Origin: Helicobacter saguini
GTDB taxonomy: Bacteria > Campylobacterota > Campylobacteria > Campylobacterales > Helicobacteraceae
NCBI RefSeq assembly: GCF_000762875.2
Contig: NZ_JRMP02000017.1
Span: 1-60,344 of the forward strand
Reading direction: 5' to 3'
DNA: 60,344 bases
A program made the translations under genes and the position numbers. Shown here one piece after another: positions 8,817-17,863 of the stretch; the first letter of the stretch is position 1; the number at the start of each line of letters is the position of its first letter. The notes below the pieces were generated by a model. It made no database searches and was not told the origin of the DNA. It worked only from the letters and a program-made list of their open reading frames with translations.

Positions 8817-9899
8817 TCACTCAAATGCTGGGTAGCTCCCAAGCCACTTTATTTCATTAGCGCGTTTTTTAAAAATCTTTTGTATATTAGAATCATCCTT
8901 ATGCCCTAAAAAATCCATATAAAAGCCATATTTAAAGCCATCTTTATCCACGATAGGACGCGAGTCAATCTTAGTAATATTGATATTTTCTTCCTTAAAA
9001 TCTTTCAATAATTGAAACAATGCCCCACTTTTTTCAAAATCCTTAATTACCACAAAAATAGATGTTTTATTATTTTCACCCTTTTTATTAGAAAAGTCGC
9101 TAATTACAACAAAGCGAGTTTTATTTTGACTAGAATTTTCCACATTGCTAAACATAATGGGAATGCGAACCAAGTTTGCCGCCACAGCCGAGCAAAGTGC
9201 CGCCCCAGCCTTATCAGCCGCCGCCTTACTCGCGCCAATCGCAGTCGAACTAGTCTCAATTCGCTCTACATTTTGCAAATTATAATCGCGCAAAAAGTCG
9301 CTGCACTGCCCAAAAACAATGTCTTTTGTGTAGATTCTTTTCACCTCACTTAGCTCGCACGCACACGCAAAACAATGATGAATAGGCAAAATAATCTCAT
9401 TTATAATCTTAAAATCATATCGTGCCAAATTGTCGATACACTCGCCAACCACGCCATTTGTGTTGTTTTCAATCGGCACGACACCATACTTTGCATTGCC
9501 ATGCTGCAGGGCGTCAAAGACCGCGCTAATGCTACTTAGCCCCACATATTCGCTTAAATTCCCAAAAATAGCATGAGCTGCCTCTTGTGTAAAACTACCA
9601 AGCGGTCCTAAAAACGCGACTTTTTGCGGAGATTCCAAGTTTCTAGCGATGCTAAAAATCTCATAAAAAATCGCCTCAATAATTTGCGTATTAATGTTTT
9701 CAAGGCTGCAATCTCGCGCAGTAGCGGTAAGTTTTTTTATTATTTCTTTTTCTCTATCTGGGCGATAAATGCTAGCGTTATTTTTTAATTTTATCTCACC
9801 GATTTCTTTCACATATTTAAATCTAGAATTTAGTAAAGTTATGATTTCTTTATCTATTTTATCAATATTGTTTCGAATTTTAGAAAGTTTAGATTCCAT
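8817..9899 (-). CDS. pheA: Chorismate mutase / prephenate dehydratase (bifunctional)
   Basis: Catalyses chorismate to prephenate to phenylpyruvate in phenylalanine synthesis. The N-terminal chorismate mutase (about residues 1-85) shows RNNIDKIDKEI and RPDREKEI. Prephenate dehydratase follows, with FLGPLGSFTQEAA, VPIENNTNG and TRFVVI. The ACT regulatory domain has the IDSRP motif near the C-terminus, as expected for phenylalanine feedback. I place the start at ATG 9899 because AAAGGAG lies just upstream. An ATG at 9917 would overlap the fliR stop. It follows fliR by about 10 bp on the same strand. Confidence 0.93.
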   Translation of the reverse strand: MESKLSKIRNNIDKIDKEIITLLNSRFKYVKEIGEIKLKNNASIYRPDREKEIIKKLTATARDCSLENINTQIIEAIFYEIFSIARNLESPQKVAFLGPLGSFTQEAAHAIFGNLSEYVGLSSISAVFDALQHGNAKYGVVPIENNTNGVVGECIDNLARYDFKIINEIILPIHHCFACACELSEVKRIYTKDIVFGQCSDFLRDYNLQNVERIETSSTAIGASKAAADKAGAALCSAVAANLVRIPIMFSNVENSSQNKTRFVVISDFSNKKGENNKTSIFVVIKDFEKSGALFQLLKDFKEENINITKIDSRPIVDKDGFKYGFYMDFLGHKDDSNIQKIFKKRANEIKWLGSYPAFE

Positions 9900-9909
9900 A
9901 ACTTCTCCT

Positions 9910-10686
9910 TTACTCATTTCTTAGAATCTTCCAAATCGTCTTCATCCCATCGCTCAAATCATCGCGGAAAATGTCAATGAAACTCGGCACAATGATAGCG
10001 ATTATCACAAGGGCAATGCCGATTTTGACAGGGAAGCCGATTACAAGCAGGTTAAACTGCGGGTGCGTTTTCATAATCATACCAAAAATAATATCGCTCA
10101 AAAGCAGCACCGCGATAATAGGAAACGCCATGCTGAAACCTACCACAATCATATTGCCAAACGCGGTGATAAAGTAACGCAAGGCATCATCAGGCAGGCG
10201 AAAGCCCCCAAGCGGCGTGTCATTAATGCTTCGCGCTATGATTTCAAGTAGCATATAATGGTAGTTAAAATGCAGCGCGGCAAGGAGCGCGAGAAAGACG
10301 ATGACCTGCGAGACAATGGGCTTTGTGCTGCCGCTCATCGGGTCATACGCACTAGCCATCGTTAGCCCCATTGTAAAGCTCGCAAGGTCGCCGGCAAACA
10401 CAATGCTAGAAAAAATAATCTGCAGCACAAGCCCGCACACAAAGCCTAGCAGCACTTCAAAAATGCCTGCCAACATAAATTCGCTCAAGCTATTATACAC
10501 GATGACATCTTTCACAAGCGGCATAAACACAACCGCAAGGATAAATGCAAGAGCGGCGCGCACAGAAATCGGCACAAGCTGATTATCAAAAAATGGGAAA
10601 AACGCCAAAATCCCGCCAAACCGCAGTAGCAACAGCATAAACGCCATCACATTCGTATTAGTAATATATGGTAGGAAATCTAGCAT
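9910..10686 (-). CDS. fliR: Flagellar export apparatus protein FliR
   Basis: A 258-residue membrane protein of the flagellar type III export gate. It has hydrophobic segments throughout, the conserved N-terminal FMLLLLRFGGILAFFPFF region, and FPVKIGIAL before the C-terminal segment. FliR assembles with FliP and FliQ at the centre of the MS ring. GAGGTAAA precedes the ATG. Its neighbours are pheA downstream and, upstream across a 375-bp gap, a small HTH gene. Expression with pheA is suggested by the 10-bp spacing. Confidence 0.93.
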   Translation of the reverse strand: MLDFLPYITNTNVMAFMLLLLRFGGILAFFPFFDNQLVPISVRAALAFILAVVFMPLVKDVIVYNSLSEFMLAGIFEVLLGFVCGLVLQIIFSSIVFAGDLASFTMGLTMASAYDPMSGSTKPIVSQVIVFLALLAALHFNYHYMLLEIIARSINDTPLGGFRLPDDALRYFITAFGNMIVVGFSMAFPIIAVLLLSDIIFGMIMKTHPQFNLLVIGFPVKIGIALVIIAIIVPSFIDIFRDDLSDGMKTIWKILRNE

Positions 10687-11061
10687 TTTACCTCGCTTCG
10701 TAGAATCTTAATCTAATAAGATGTTATAAAGTGTGTAATATCCAAGTAACTAGAAAGAATAAACTACGCTGAGAAAAACAATATTGACAACAAATTTTTC
10801 ATCTCACTCAATATTCAACTAAAGATGTAACCTTAGAAAATAAAATTTTTTTACATAAAGTACAAGATATGAGACACTCAATAAAAACACCACACTTTAA
10901 AATTTATAATCACAAACAACACAACCCACCACACAAAACAATTAATATAATCAAGAATCTCTTACAAAATCAGAAGCTAATCATCAATATTACGATTGTA
11001 TGGCTGCAATGAAATCTATAATCATAAAATTAGCAATCAAAACACATTAATATTATTAACA
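10687..11061. other. 375-bp gene-free interval
   Basis: A very AT-rich stretch between the HTH gene and fliR. I see no convincing ORF, tRNA or strong hairpin. It should hold the fliR promoter, which I cannot place. Confidence 0.5.
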
Positions 11062-11322
11062 TTAAATATTCATACCGCCATAGATTTGAGCCTTATCCGC
11101 CTCTCTATCATCAGCATCTAGCTTATCCTCAATAATAGCGCGAATCTCATCGTATTTCTTTGCCTTAGCATAATTCTCAAGCCAACTATCAACCCACTCA
11201 GGCGTACTCCCACGCGTATTCCAACCAACAACACCGGTATATCCAGCATTAACCATAGCCGCAAACTCTTTTTTCTTTAGCTTCAGCACCCTTAGCTGAT
11301 TTTCAAAACTCTCAATAGTCAT
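11062..11322 (-). CDS. Small helix-turn-helix DNA-binding protein
   Basis: An 86-residue protein with a helix-turn-helix pattern at about residues 8-45: LRVLKLKKKEFAAMVNAG, then a turn, then GVVGWNTRGSTPEWV, as in Cro/CI-like and phage-type regulators. An acidic, alanine-rich tail follows. I chose ATG 11322 because AGAGGTG lies at the right distance; a longer frame to 11364 adds an implausible N-terminus. A TTACAT-TAT-ATGTAA palindrome about 80 bases upstream is a candidate operator. The target is unknown; the gene lies between the fliH and fliR groups. Confidence 0.65.
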   Translation of the reverse strand: MTIESFENQLRVLKLKKKEFAAMVNAGYTGVVGWNTRGSTPEWVDSWLENYAKAKKYDEIRAIIEDKLDADDREADKAQIYGGMNI

Positions 11323-11401
11323 AATCACCTCTTTATATTGAATTTTCGCTACGAAATAATACAATAAAATACAATTTGTAGCGTTAGGTAAAATTAACGA
11401 G

Positions 11402-11416
11402 TTACATTATATGTAA
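11402..11416 (+). promoter_or_regulatory. Palindrome upstream of the HTH gene (possible operator)
   Basis: TTACAT-TAT-ATGTAA: perfect six-base arms with a three-base spacer, 80 bases before the HTH gene start. Autoregulation is a guess based on position. Confidence 0.3.
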
Positions 11417-11582
11417 TTTTTATTAATAAAACATTAACTTTTTATAAAAATTTACAAAAATTCTAATTTTTTTTACTTTATGCTATCAAAAATTGTCACT
11501 TGTATGAAATTTATAATTTTAAAGGATAAAAATTATTATTTATAAAATCCTTTGTTATATAAGAAGTGAAAATCTCTAGATT

Positions 11583-12389
11583 CTAATCATGTAGGCTATC
11601 AAGGACTGATTGTTTTAGCATTTTGTAGCGCGACATTATGTTGCCATCTAGATTCCCTAGATTTGACGTAATCACTACGCCGCCGCGTGAGACGGCGTTA
11701 TCGGCTTCGATTTGCACTTTTTCTCTATCTTTTAAGTTTTCTTTCAAATACACATAATCGATAGGATTTACCTTTACGCACACTTGTGTCGCATCCATAA
11801 TGCTTGAAAGTAGCGAACGTGTAAGCTCTAAGGCGACCTTTTGTGAGTTTTCATCAATTTCTTTTACAATCACTTCTTTTGCCATATCAATGGCGATTGA
11901 ACTTAGCTCTTTTTCAAGTGCCTCTAAGTGCGTTTGAGACTGCTTTAGTGTGTTTTCTAACGTGATTAAACTCTGCACGATTTTTTCACGCTCCGCATTA
12001 ATTTCTACCTCCAAAGTATCACGCAATTCATTTTTGCCCTCTTCTACGCCCCTTTTATAGGATTCTTCACGCGCTTTTTCTAGCTCTTCTTGCATACTGC
12101 TTTGGGACTTTTCAAACTGCATTTCAAGCTTTGCAAGATTCCCTGACAATTCATCACTTTTATGTAGCAGCTTTTCAATCAGCTCTTTTTCTAAAGACGC
12201 ACTGCTAGCAGTATTTGGTATCATTGCATTAGAATCTGCCTCGCCCTCTTCGCTTAAAACCTCCGCAGTTTGTGTCCCCGACTTTATGGGCGTGGGGATT
12301 GAATGCTCGATTGCCTTAAACTCGTATTTATTCACGGTGTGCTTATCGATTTGCTCTTCTTGGATTAAATTATGACTACGCGACAACAT
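11583..12389 (-). CDS. fliH: Flagellar assembly protein FliH
   Basis: A 268-residue cytoplasmic protein with a long charged coiled coil (about residues 70-160) and a conserved C-terminal half of the FliH/V-type ATPase subunit E type (VKVNPIDYVYL, SRGGVVITSNLGNLDGNI). FliH binds and restrains the FliI ATPase and docks it to the C-ring. Its start overlaps the 3' end of fliG by 14 bases, so translation is probably coupled. In Campylobacter jejuni dxs follows fliH, but here a 260-bp gap and the HTH gene follow. Confidence 0.9.
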   Translation of the reverse strand: MLSRSHNLIQEEQIDKHTVNKYEFKAIEHSIPTPIKSGTQTAEVLSEEGEADSNAMIPNTASSASLEKELIEKLLHKSDELSGNLAKLEMQFEKSQSSMQEELEKAREESYKRGVEEGKNELRDTLEVEINAEREKIVQSLITLENTLKQSQTHLEALEKELSSIAIDMAKEVIVKEIDENSQKVALELTRSLLSSIMDATQVCVKVNPIDYVYLKENLKDREKVQIEADNAVSRGGVVITSNLGNLDGNIMSRYKMLKQSVLDSLHD

Positions 12390-13407
12390 CGTCTTGTTCT
12401 CCTAGCTGGATTAGACCTTGTTCGCTCAAGTTCTGCACGATTTCAATGATTTTTCTTTGAGCGGCTTCAATGTCGCGCACTTTTACCGCACCTAAGAACT
12501 GAATCTCTTCTGCGAACTGCTCGCTCGCCCTTGAACTCATATTACTCATAAATTTCTGTTTCAACTCATCCGCACTAGACTTCAACGCCAACGCCAAGTC
12601 CTTTTTATCCGCAACTTTTAGAATCTCAATAATAGCAGACTTATCAAGTTTAATCATATCTTCAAATGTGAACATCATCTCTTTAATCTCATTAGCCAAC
12701 TGCTCGTCACGCTGCTCGATTTGTGCCAAAGTAGCCTTCGCAGTTTTTTGTCCCATGCGGTTAAACATCTCGGCAACGGCACGCGGTCCGCCCACTTCGA
12801 CTTTGTAGCTTGTAAGTGATTCTACTTGTTGCTCTAGCACGGCAGAAACGCGTTTTACAACTGATGGAGAAATATCCCCTAAGTTTGCCATACGAATGGA
12901 GATTTCCGCTCTCAATTCATCAGTAAAAAAGCCAAGCGTCTCTGCTGCGCCACCTGAATCCATGTGTGCTAGAATAAGCGCGATAGTTTGCGGGTGCTCA
13001 TTTACGATAAAGTCGGCTAATTGTTGTGGTTTAACTTTATCTAAGTAGCCAAAGTTTTTCGTAGATTGCATAGTTTTGGCTAGTTTATCTAAGACACGTT
13101 TTGCTACATCTGGTCCCAAAGTCCTAATTAGCAATTCGCGTGCATAATCCACACCACCAGAATTTATATACTGATTAGATTGCAAAATGGTGTAAAACTC
13201 TTCTAGCACAGCCGCGCCGATTGCCTTGTCCGTGCCGCTTAGCTGCATTATGTGCTTACTTATTTCAGTAATAGATTCTATATCTAAGTGGTGGAAAACT
13301 TCGCTTGTGATTTCCTCGCCCACTTGGATTAGCAATATTGCGACTTTTTCGCTCATTGATAGCTCGTCATACTGCGAACGTTGCTTTTGCGTTAATACCA
13401 TTGCCAT
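12376..13407 (-). CDS. fliG: Flagellar motor switch protein FliG
   Basis: A 343-residue C-ring protein. The N-terminal domain (SMSEKVAILLIQVGEE) contacts FliF. The middle domain has the EHPQTIALILAHM motif. The C-terminal domain has FEDMIKLDKSAIIEILK and the charged helix that interacts with the stator. FliG transmits torque from the stator and is needed for switching. AAAAGGAG precedes the ATG. It lies 20 bp after fliF and overlaps fliH. Confidence 0.96.
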   Translation of the reverse strand: MAMVLTQKQRSQYDELSMSEKVAILLIQVGEEITSEVFHHLDIESITEISKHIMQLSGTDKAIGAAVLEEFYTILQSNQYINSGGVDYARELLIRTLGPDVAKRVLDKLAKTMQSTKNFGYLDKVKPQQLADFIVNEHPQTIALILAHMDSGGAAETLGFFTDELRAEISIRMANLGDISPSVVKRVSAVLEQQVESLTSYKVEVGGPRAVAEMFNRMGQKTAKATLAQIEQRDEQLANEIKEMMFTFEDMIKLDKSAIIEILKVADKKDLALALKSSADELKQKFMSNMSSRASEQFAEEIQFLGAVKVRDIEAAQRKIIEIVQNLSEQGLIQLGEQDDVVA

Positions 13408-13427
13408 GTTTGCTCCTTTTATAGAAT

Positions 13428-15125
13428 CTATTTCATCTCAATCTCATCTCTTATCAATGCTTGGAAAAGTGAAGCGACCTCATCAGGTTTTGCCTTAATC
13501 GCCTCTTTAATTTTCTCAAGCAATACATCGTATTTTACCGCATCTTCGTTAAATCCACCGCCGATACCTAGCTGCTCTTCTACTTTTTTACGCATTTCAT
13601 TAGCGCGATTCAATGTATCATCATCCTCATCATAATCAAACATCGGCTGCTGCTCGGTATCCTCGTCCTCATGCACCTCAAGCATACGCTCTGCAAATGG
13701 CGCGATAACCTTTTTGTAAAAGAAAAATAACACGATTATGACAAGCACATATCGCAATAGCGGCATAAATGGACCTAAGTATTTTTCCACTGCCTTAGCC
13801 ACTTTCTCAAAGTTACTCATCGGTGGAACGCCATCGCCTACGGCATTTAGCTGACCAGATTCTACACTTACAATATCTTGTCGCTCGGCATTGTAGCCTG
13901 AAGCGGCAATTACCGTGTTACGCATAGATTCTATCTCTTGGGGCGTTCGCGGTGTGTATTGCATAGTTGTAAAGCCTGTGGCTTCATCCACCACAGGAGC
14001 GTAAGTCCCATCGACTACGACTGCAACGGTCATTCGCTTTAAAAGTGGCGTTTGCTGTTTTGTAATCGTTACTTTCTCATCAGGCACATAGTTTTTCACA
14101 AAGGCTGACTTTTGATATTTTTCCCTATTTCCAGAATCTAAGTCTTTTGTCTCGGAGATATTATTAATAACGCCTGGCACACCACCTGGGTCTTTCTCAC
14201 CTTTGCCTTCTCTTAGAATCTCTTCACCTGTTTCACTAACCACAGCAGATTCTTTACTATAGATTTTCTCCGTGCTATCTTGCTTACCAAAGTCATAGTC
14301 CATATTGACACTTACTGCAAGTCTATCTTTCCCACCTACGCGTTGCTCCAAAGCATTTCGAATCTTAGTTGCTACTTCTTGCTCGGCGCGGACTTTATAC
14401 TGCAGATTCCTAAAGGCTTGCTCATTTTCAATCTCTTCAGGGCTTTGCGCTCCTAGTGGCGCACCATTTTGGTCGACCATAAAGACATTATCAGGCGTTA
14501 AACCATTAAAAGAATTTGCGACAAGATTTTTGATTCCATAGATTTGCTTTTGCGTTAGGCTCATATTATCCTTTAGAATCAGTGTCACGCTAACGCGCGA
14601 TACATCCTGCTTACTTACAAAAACATTATCTTTTGGCTCGGCTACTTCAATCCTTGCATCCTTTATCGGCGCTAACGCCATTAAGGTCTTTTCTAGCTGA
14701 CCCTTTTTAGCGCGGTATTTATTGATTTCAATCTCTTCTTTTGTTTTCCCAAACTGATTATCATCAAAGATTCCATAATCTACACGCCCTTTTATAATCC
14801 CTTGCGCGGCTAAGTCGTTTCTAAGCCCAAAAACTTGGTCTTGCGGCACGGCAATCGTATTTTCATTTAGCATTTTATATGGGACATTTTGCTGCTTTAG
14901 GTAATTTACAGCGTTACTTGCATCAGTAGGGCTTTCCGCAGAGAGCAAAACGCCGTAGCCATCGGCACTCTCCCCACCTTTTGTGCCTAAAGATGAGACA
15001 AGCAAGTATGATAAAAAGCCCACTACAACGATAACCGTTACAAGTATAACGATTTGCTGTTTTCTGTTTAACTTTGTAATTAGACTTTGTAACTGCGTAA
15101 ATATCGCTTTAAAATCCAAAACCAT
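13428..15125 (-). CDS. fliF: Flagellar MS-ring protein FliF
   Basis: A 565-residue inner-membrane protein forming the MS ring. It has two transmembrane segments, near residues 24-43 and 445-465, flanking a large periplasmic region with the ring-building motifs. The cytoplasmic acidic C-terminus (VHEDEDTEQQPMFDYDEDDD then the FliG-binding tail) is as expected. Length is normal. AGGAGA precedes the ATG, and hisC ends four bases upstream, so hisC, fliF, fliG and fliH probably form one operon. Confidence 0.96.
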   Translation of the reverse strand: MVLDFKAIFTQLQSLITKLNRKQQIVILVTVIVVVGFLSYLLVSSLGTKGGESADGYGVLLSAESPTDASNAVNYLKQQNVPYKMLNENTIAVPQDQVFGLRNDLAAQGIIKGRVDYGIFDDNQFGKTKEEIEINKYRAKKGQLEKTLMALAPIKDARIEVAEPKDNVFVSKQDVSRVSVTLILKDNMSLTQKQIYGIKNLVANSFNGLTPDNVFMVDQNGAPLGAQSPEEIENEQAFRNLQYKVRAEQEVATKIRNALEQRVGGKDRLAVSVNMDYDFGKQDSTEKIYSKESAVVSETGEEILREGKGEKDPGGVPGVINNISETKDLDSGNREKYQKSAFVKNYVPDEKVTITKQQTPLLKRMTVAVVVDGTYAPVVDEATGFTTMQYTPRTPQEIESMRNTVIAASGYNAERQDIVSVESGQLNAVGDGVPPMSNFEKVAKAVEKYLGPFMPLLRYVLVIIVLFFFYKKVIAPFAERMLEVHEDEDTEQQPMFDYDEDDDTLNRANEMRKKVEEQLGIGGGFNEDAVKYDVLLEKIKEAIKAKPDEVASLFQALIRDEIEMK

Positions 15126-15129
15126 TCTC

Positions 15130-16233
15130 CTAGCTTAAATCTTTTAGAATCTGCCCTAATTTTTCTAACAAAATATCATTCTGCTTTGGCGTCCCTATCG
15201 TGATTCTAAAGGCATTTAGCCCATAGCTTGACAAATCACGTATCACAATTCCTTTCTGTAAAAGCAAAAAGCTTATTTTAGTAGAATTTAGCTTATTATT
15301 CAATAAAAATGTAACAAAATTTGCATAAGATTCTAACATTTCTAGCAAATTAGATTCCGCAAATGCTTTATATTTTGTCATTTCTTTGACATTATTCTCA
15401 ACACTTTTATTTATAAAATCGCTATCATTTAGACTAGCAGTAGCGGCTTTAAGGCTAAGTGTCGTAATATTAAAAGGCGGTCGCAATTTATGCAACGTGC
15501 TTATAATACTAGGATTTGCAATGCCATAGCCCACACGCATCCCGCCTAAGCCATAAGCCTTAGAAAATGTGCCTAAATAAATTACATTTGGATATTTCAC
15601 AATATCGCTAGGCTTTATCTCGTGCTTTTTGCTCTTGTAAGCACAATACTCCATATAAGCACAATCTAGCACGATTAAGGTTTCACTATCAATTTTTTCA
15701 ATAAATTTTATTACATCGTCTTTTAAAAGGGCTTCGCCTAGCGGATTATTTGGCGTGCAAAGGAAAATCACACTTGGCTTATGCTCCCTATACATATTAT
15801 ACATAGAATCTAAATTATGATAAAAATCGCTCGTTCGCAAGATTTTCGCATTAAAATGTTTCGCATAAATCTCATACATAGCAAAAGTCGTTTTCGCCAT
15901 AAGCACACTTTTATGACTATCACAAATGCTATGCAGACAAAACTCGATAATCTGGTCGCTTCCGCTACCTATAATAATATTTTTAGATTCTATATTATAC
16001 GTTTTAGATAGCGCATTTTTAAGCTCAAAGTAAGAATCATCAGGATACACACTCGCTAAATGCGCATTTTCTTTTATCGCATTTAACGCGCTAGGTGAGA
16101 CGCCAAAAGGATTCTCATTACTGCCTAGCTTTATAATATCGCACGGAGCGATATTAAACTCACGCATAAGAAGCTCTAAGGGCTTTCCAGCTTCATAAGT
16201 TGGCAGATTTTCTACATATTTATGAAAATTCAT
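15130..16233 (-). CDS. hisC: Histidinol-phosphate aminotransferase
   Basis: A 367-residue PLP-dependent class I/II aminotransferase. The conserved elements are KLGSNENPFG near the N-terminus, CTPNNPLG, the PLP-lysine region TFSKAYGLGGMRVGY and the C-terminal FRITIGT arginine motif. It makes histidinol phosphate in histidine synthesis and may also serve aromatic amino acids, which would fit nearby pheA. Its position directly before fliF matches the C. jejuni order pheA-hisC-fliF-fliG-fliH. Confidence 0.92.
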   Translation of the reverse strand: MNFHKYVENLPTYEAGKPLELLMREFNIAPCDIIKLGSNENPFGVSPSALNAIKENAHLASVYPDDSYFELKNALSKTYNIESKNIIIGSGSDQIIEFCLHSICDSHKSVLMAKTTFAMYEIYAKHFNAKILRTSDFYHNLDSMYNMYREHKPSVIFLCTPNNPLGEALLKDDVIKFIEKIDSETLIVLDCAYMEYCAYKSKKHEIKPSDIVKYPNVIYLGTFSKAYGLGGMRVGYGIANPSIISTLHKLRPPFNITTLSLKAATASLNDSDFINKSVENNVKEMTKYKAFAESNLLEMLESYANFVTFLLNNKLNSTKISFLLLQKGIVIRDLSSYGLNAFRITIGTPKQNDILLEKLGQILKDLS

Positions 16234-16445
16234 TAACTTTTCCCTAATTTTATTTTACAAAAATTCTAAATTATCTAACTTTTATTGTATAAATTTATAG
16301 ATTCTATAAATCCACATATTTATTAAAACTTTTTCAAAGCGAATTGTAGCATATAAGATTTAAATTTTTTGTTTTTAGTTGTTAAATTTTTGTTTATTTG
16401 AAGTAAATTTTAAAGCTGTATAAATTAACTGATTATCAAATTTAG

Positions 16446-16451
16446 TATAAT
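16446..16451 (+). promoter_or_regulatory. -10 box for tsaD
   Basis: TATAAT 38 bases before the tsaD ATG, with the ribosome-binding site AAAGGCAAAG between them. It sits in the divergent hisC/tsaD gap. Confidence 0.6.
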
Positions 16452-16489
16452 ATGCCTTTAAAATCTACAAATTTCAAAAAGGCAAAGAA

Positions 16490-17851
16490 ATGAAAATATT
16501 AAGCATAGAATCAAGTTGCGATGATAGCGCGATAGCCCTTATGGATAGCCAAAGTTGCGAGCTTTTATGGCAGGGGAAAATCTCTCAAGAAAGCAGCCAC
16601 AAACTGCATGGCGGCGTAGTCCCTGAGCTTGCTTCGCGGCTTTTTGCGCGAGATTTGCCCACTTTGCTTGGCGAGTTTAAGGCGAAATTTGGCTTTCCTT
16701 GTGTGGGTGCGGTGGCTGTGACTTATGAGCCGGGCTTAAGCACGTCGCTTTTGGAGGGTGTAATGATGGGAAAGGCTCTTGCCTTAAGTCTAAAAGTGCC
16801 ACTTATTCCTATTAATCATTTGAAAGGGCATGTTTTTTCGCTTTTTATTAATCAAGATTCTATGGCACAAAGTGCGTGTTTTCCGCTATCGGTGCTGCTT
16901 GTATCTGGTGGGCATAGTTTGATTTTGGAGTGCAAATCTTATCAAAATATGCAAATTGTGGGAAATAGCCTTGATGACAGCTTTGGCGAGTGCTATGATA
17001 AGGCGGCTAAAATGCTTTCCTTGGGTTATCCGGGTGGGCTTATTATCGATACTTTGGCGTCTTTTTGCAAAGATATTTTGGATGGGAAAATTATAGAATC
17101 TAGGCTAGATTCTAAACTTTTGCAAAGTTATGTGGAGCAGACAAAACTACCCATTCCATTACAAAAAGATAAAACTATGAATTTTAGCTTTTCTGGGTTA
17201 AAAAATGCGTTTAGATTGAAACTTTATGAAAATGAAGAGTTATTAAAATTGATAGATTTATCAAATAAAATTCAAGGTAGTTTAAAGCAAGATTCTAATA
17301 ATTTTATGGAATCTTTTATAGAATCTAAGGTGCAAGATTCTAAGGTGCAAGATTCTATAAACGCGAATTTAGATTCTATAATACAAAAAATAAAAAACAA
17401 TCCTTATACACTCGCACTTTGCTACAACTTACAACATAGCGCCACAGAGCATATAATAAAAAAATGCAGAATCTATTTACGCAATCTTAAAGATTCTAAA
17501 AATAATATAGAATCTAAAAGGGTAGATTCTAAAAAAGCTAATTTTATAGAATCTAAAAATACAGATTATATAACTTTTAAAGAAAAAAGTTCTAAATTTA
17601 AGCATTTTGCAATCGTTGGTGGTGCTAGTGCAAACTCAATGCTAAGAGCCAAAATGCAAGATTTATGCGACGAATTTAGCCAAACATTGCTAACCACAAA
17701 GCTAGAATTTTGCAGTGATAACGCCGCCATGATAGCTCGCGCGGCAGTCGCAAAAATCAAAGAAAACCCTAGCAAATTCTTGCAAAAAGATTCTATAAAT
17801 ATACTAGATTTAGACGTGCATCCTAGAAATATAGAAATAAACAAAATCTAA
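16490..17851 (+). CDS. tsaD: tRNA threonylcarbamoyladenosine synthase subunit TsaD, repeat-expanded
   Basis: TsaD transfers threonylcarbamoyl to A37 of ANN-decoding tRNAs, acting with TsaB and TsaE, and is essential in most bacteria. The N-terminus MKILSIESSCDDS, the metal site HLKGHVFS, SLDDSFGECYDKAAKM, NFSFSGLKNAF and GGASANSMLR all match the family. At 453 residues it is about 110 longer than usual. The excess lies in three hydrophilic AGAWTCT-coded inserts, at about residues 203-216, 263-305 and 333-370, each between conserved blocks. As the gene is essential, the inserts are presumably tolerated as surface loops. Confidence 0.95.
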   Translation: MKILSIESSCDDSAIALMDSQSCELLWQGKISQESSHKLHGGVVPELASRLFARDLPTLLGEFKAKFGFPCVGAVAVTYEPGLSTSLLEGVMMGKALALSLKVPLIPINHLKGHVFSLFINQDSMAQSACFPLSVLLVSGGHSLILECKSYQNMQIVGNSLDDSFGECYDKAAKMLSLGYPGGLIIDTLASFCKDILDGKIIESRLDSKLLQSYVEQTKLPIPLQKDKTMNFSFSGLKNAFRLKLYENEELLKLIDLSNKIQGSLKQDSNNFMESFIESKVQDSKVQDSINANLDSIIQKIKNNPYTLALCYNLQHSATEHIIKKCRIYLRNLKDSKNNIESKRVDSKKANFIESKNTDYITFKEKSSKFKHFAIVGGASANSMLRAKMQDLCDEFSQTLLTTKLEFCSDNAAMIARAAVAKIKENPSKFLQKDSINILDLDVHPRNIEINKI

Positions 17852-17863
17852 AAATTAAAAATT

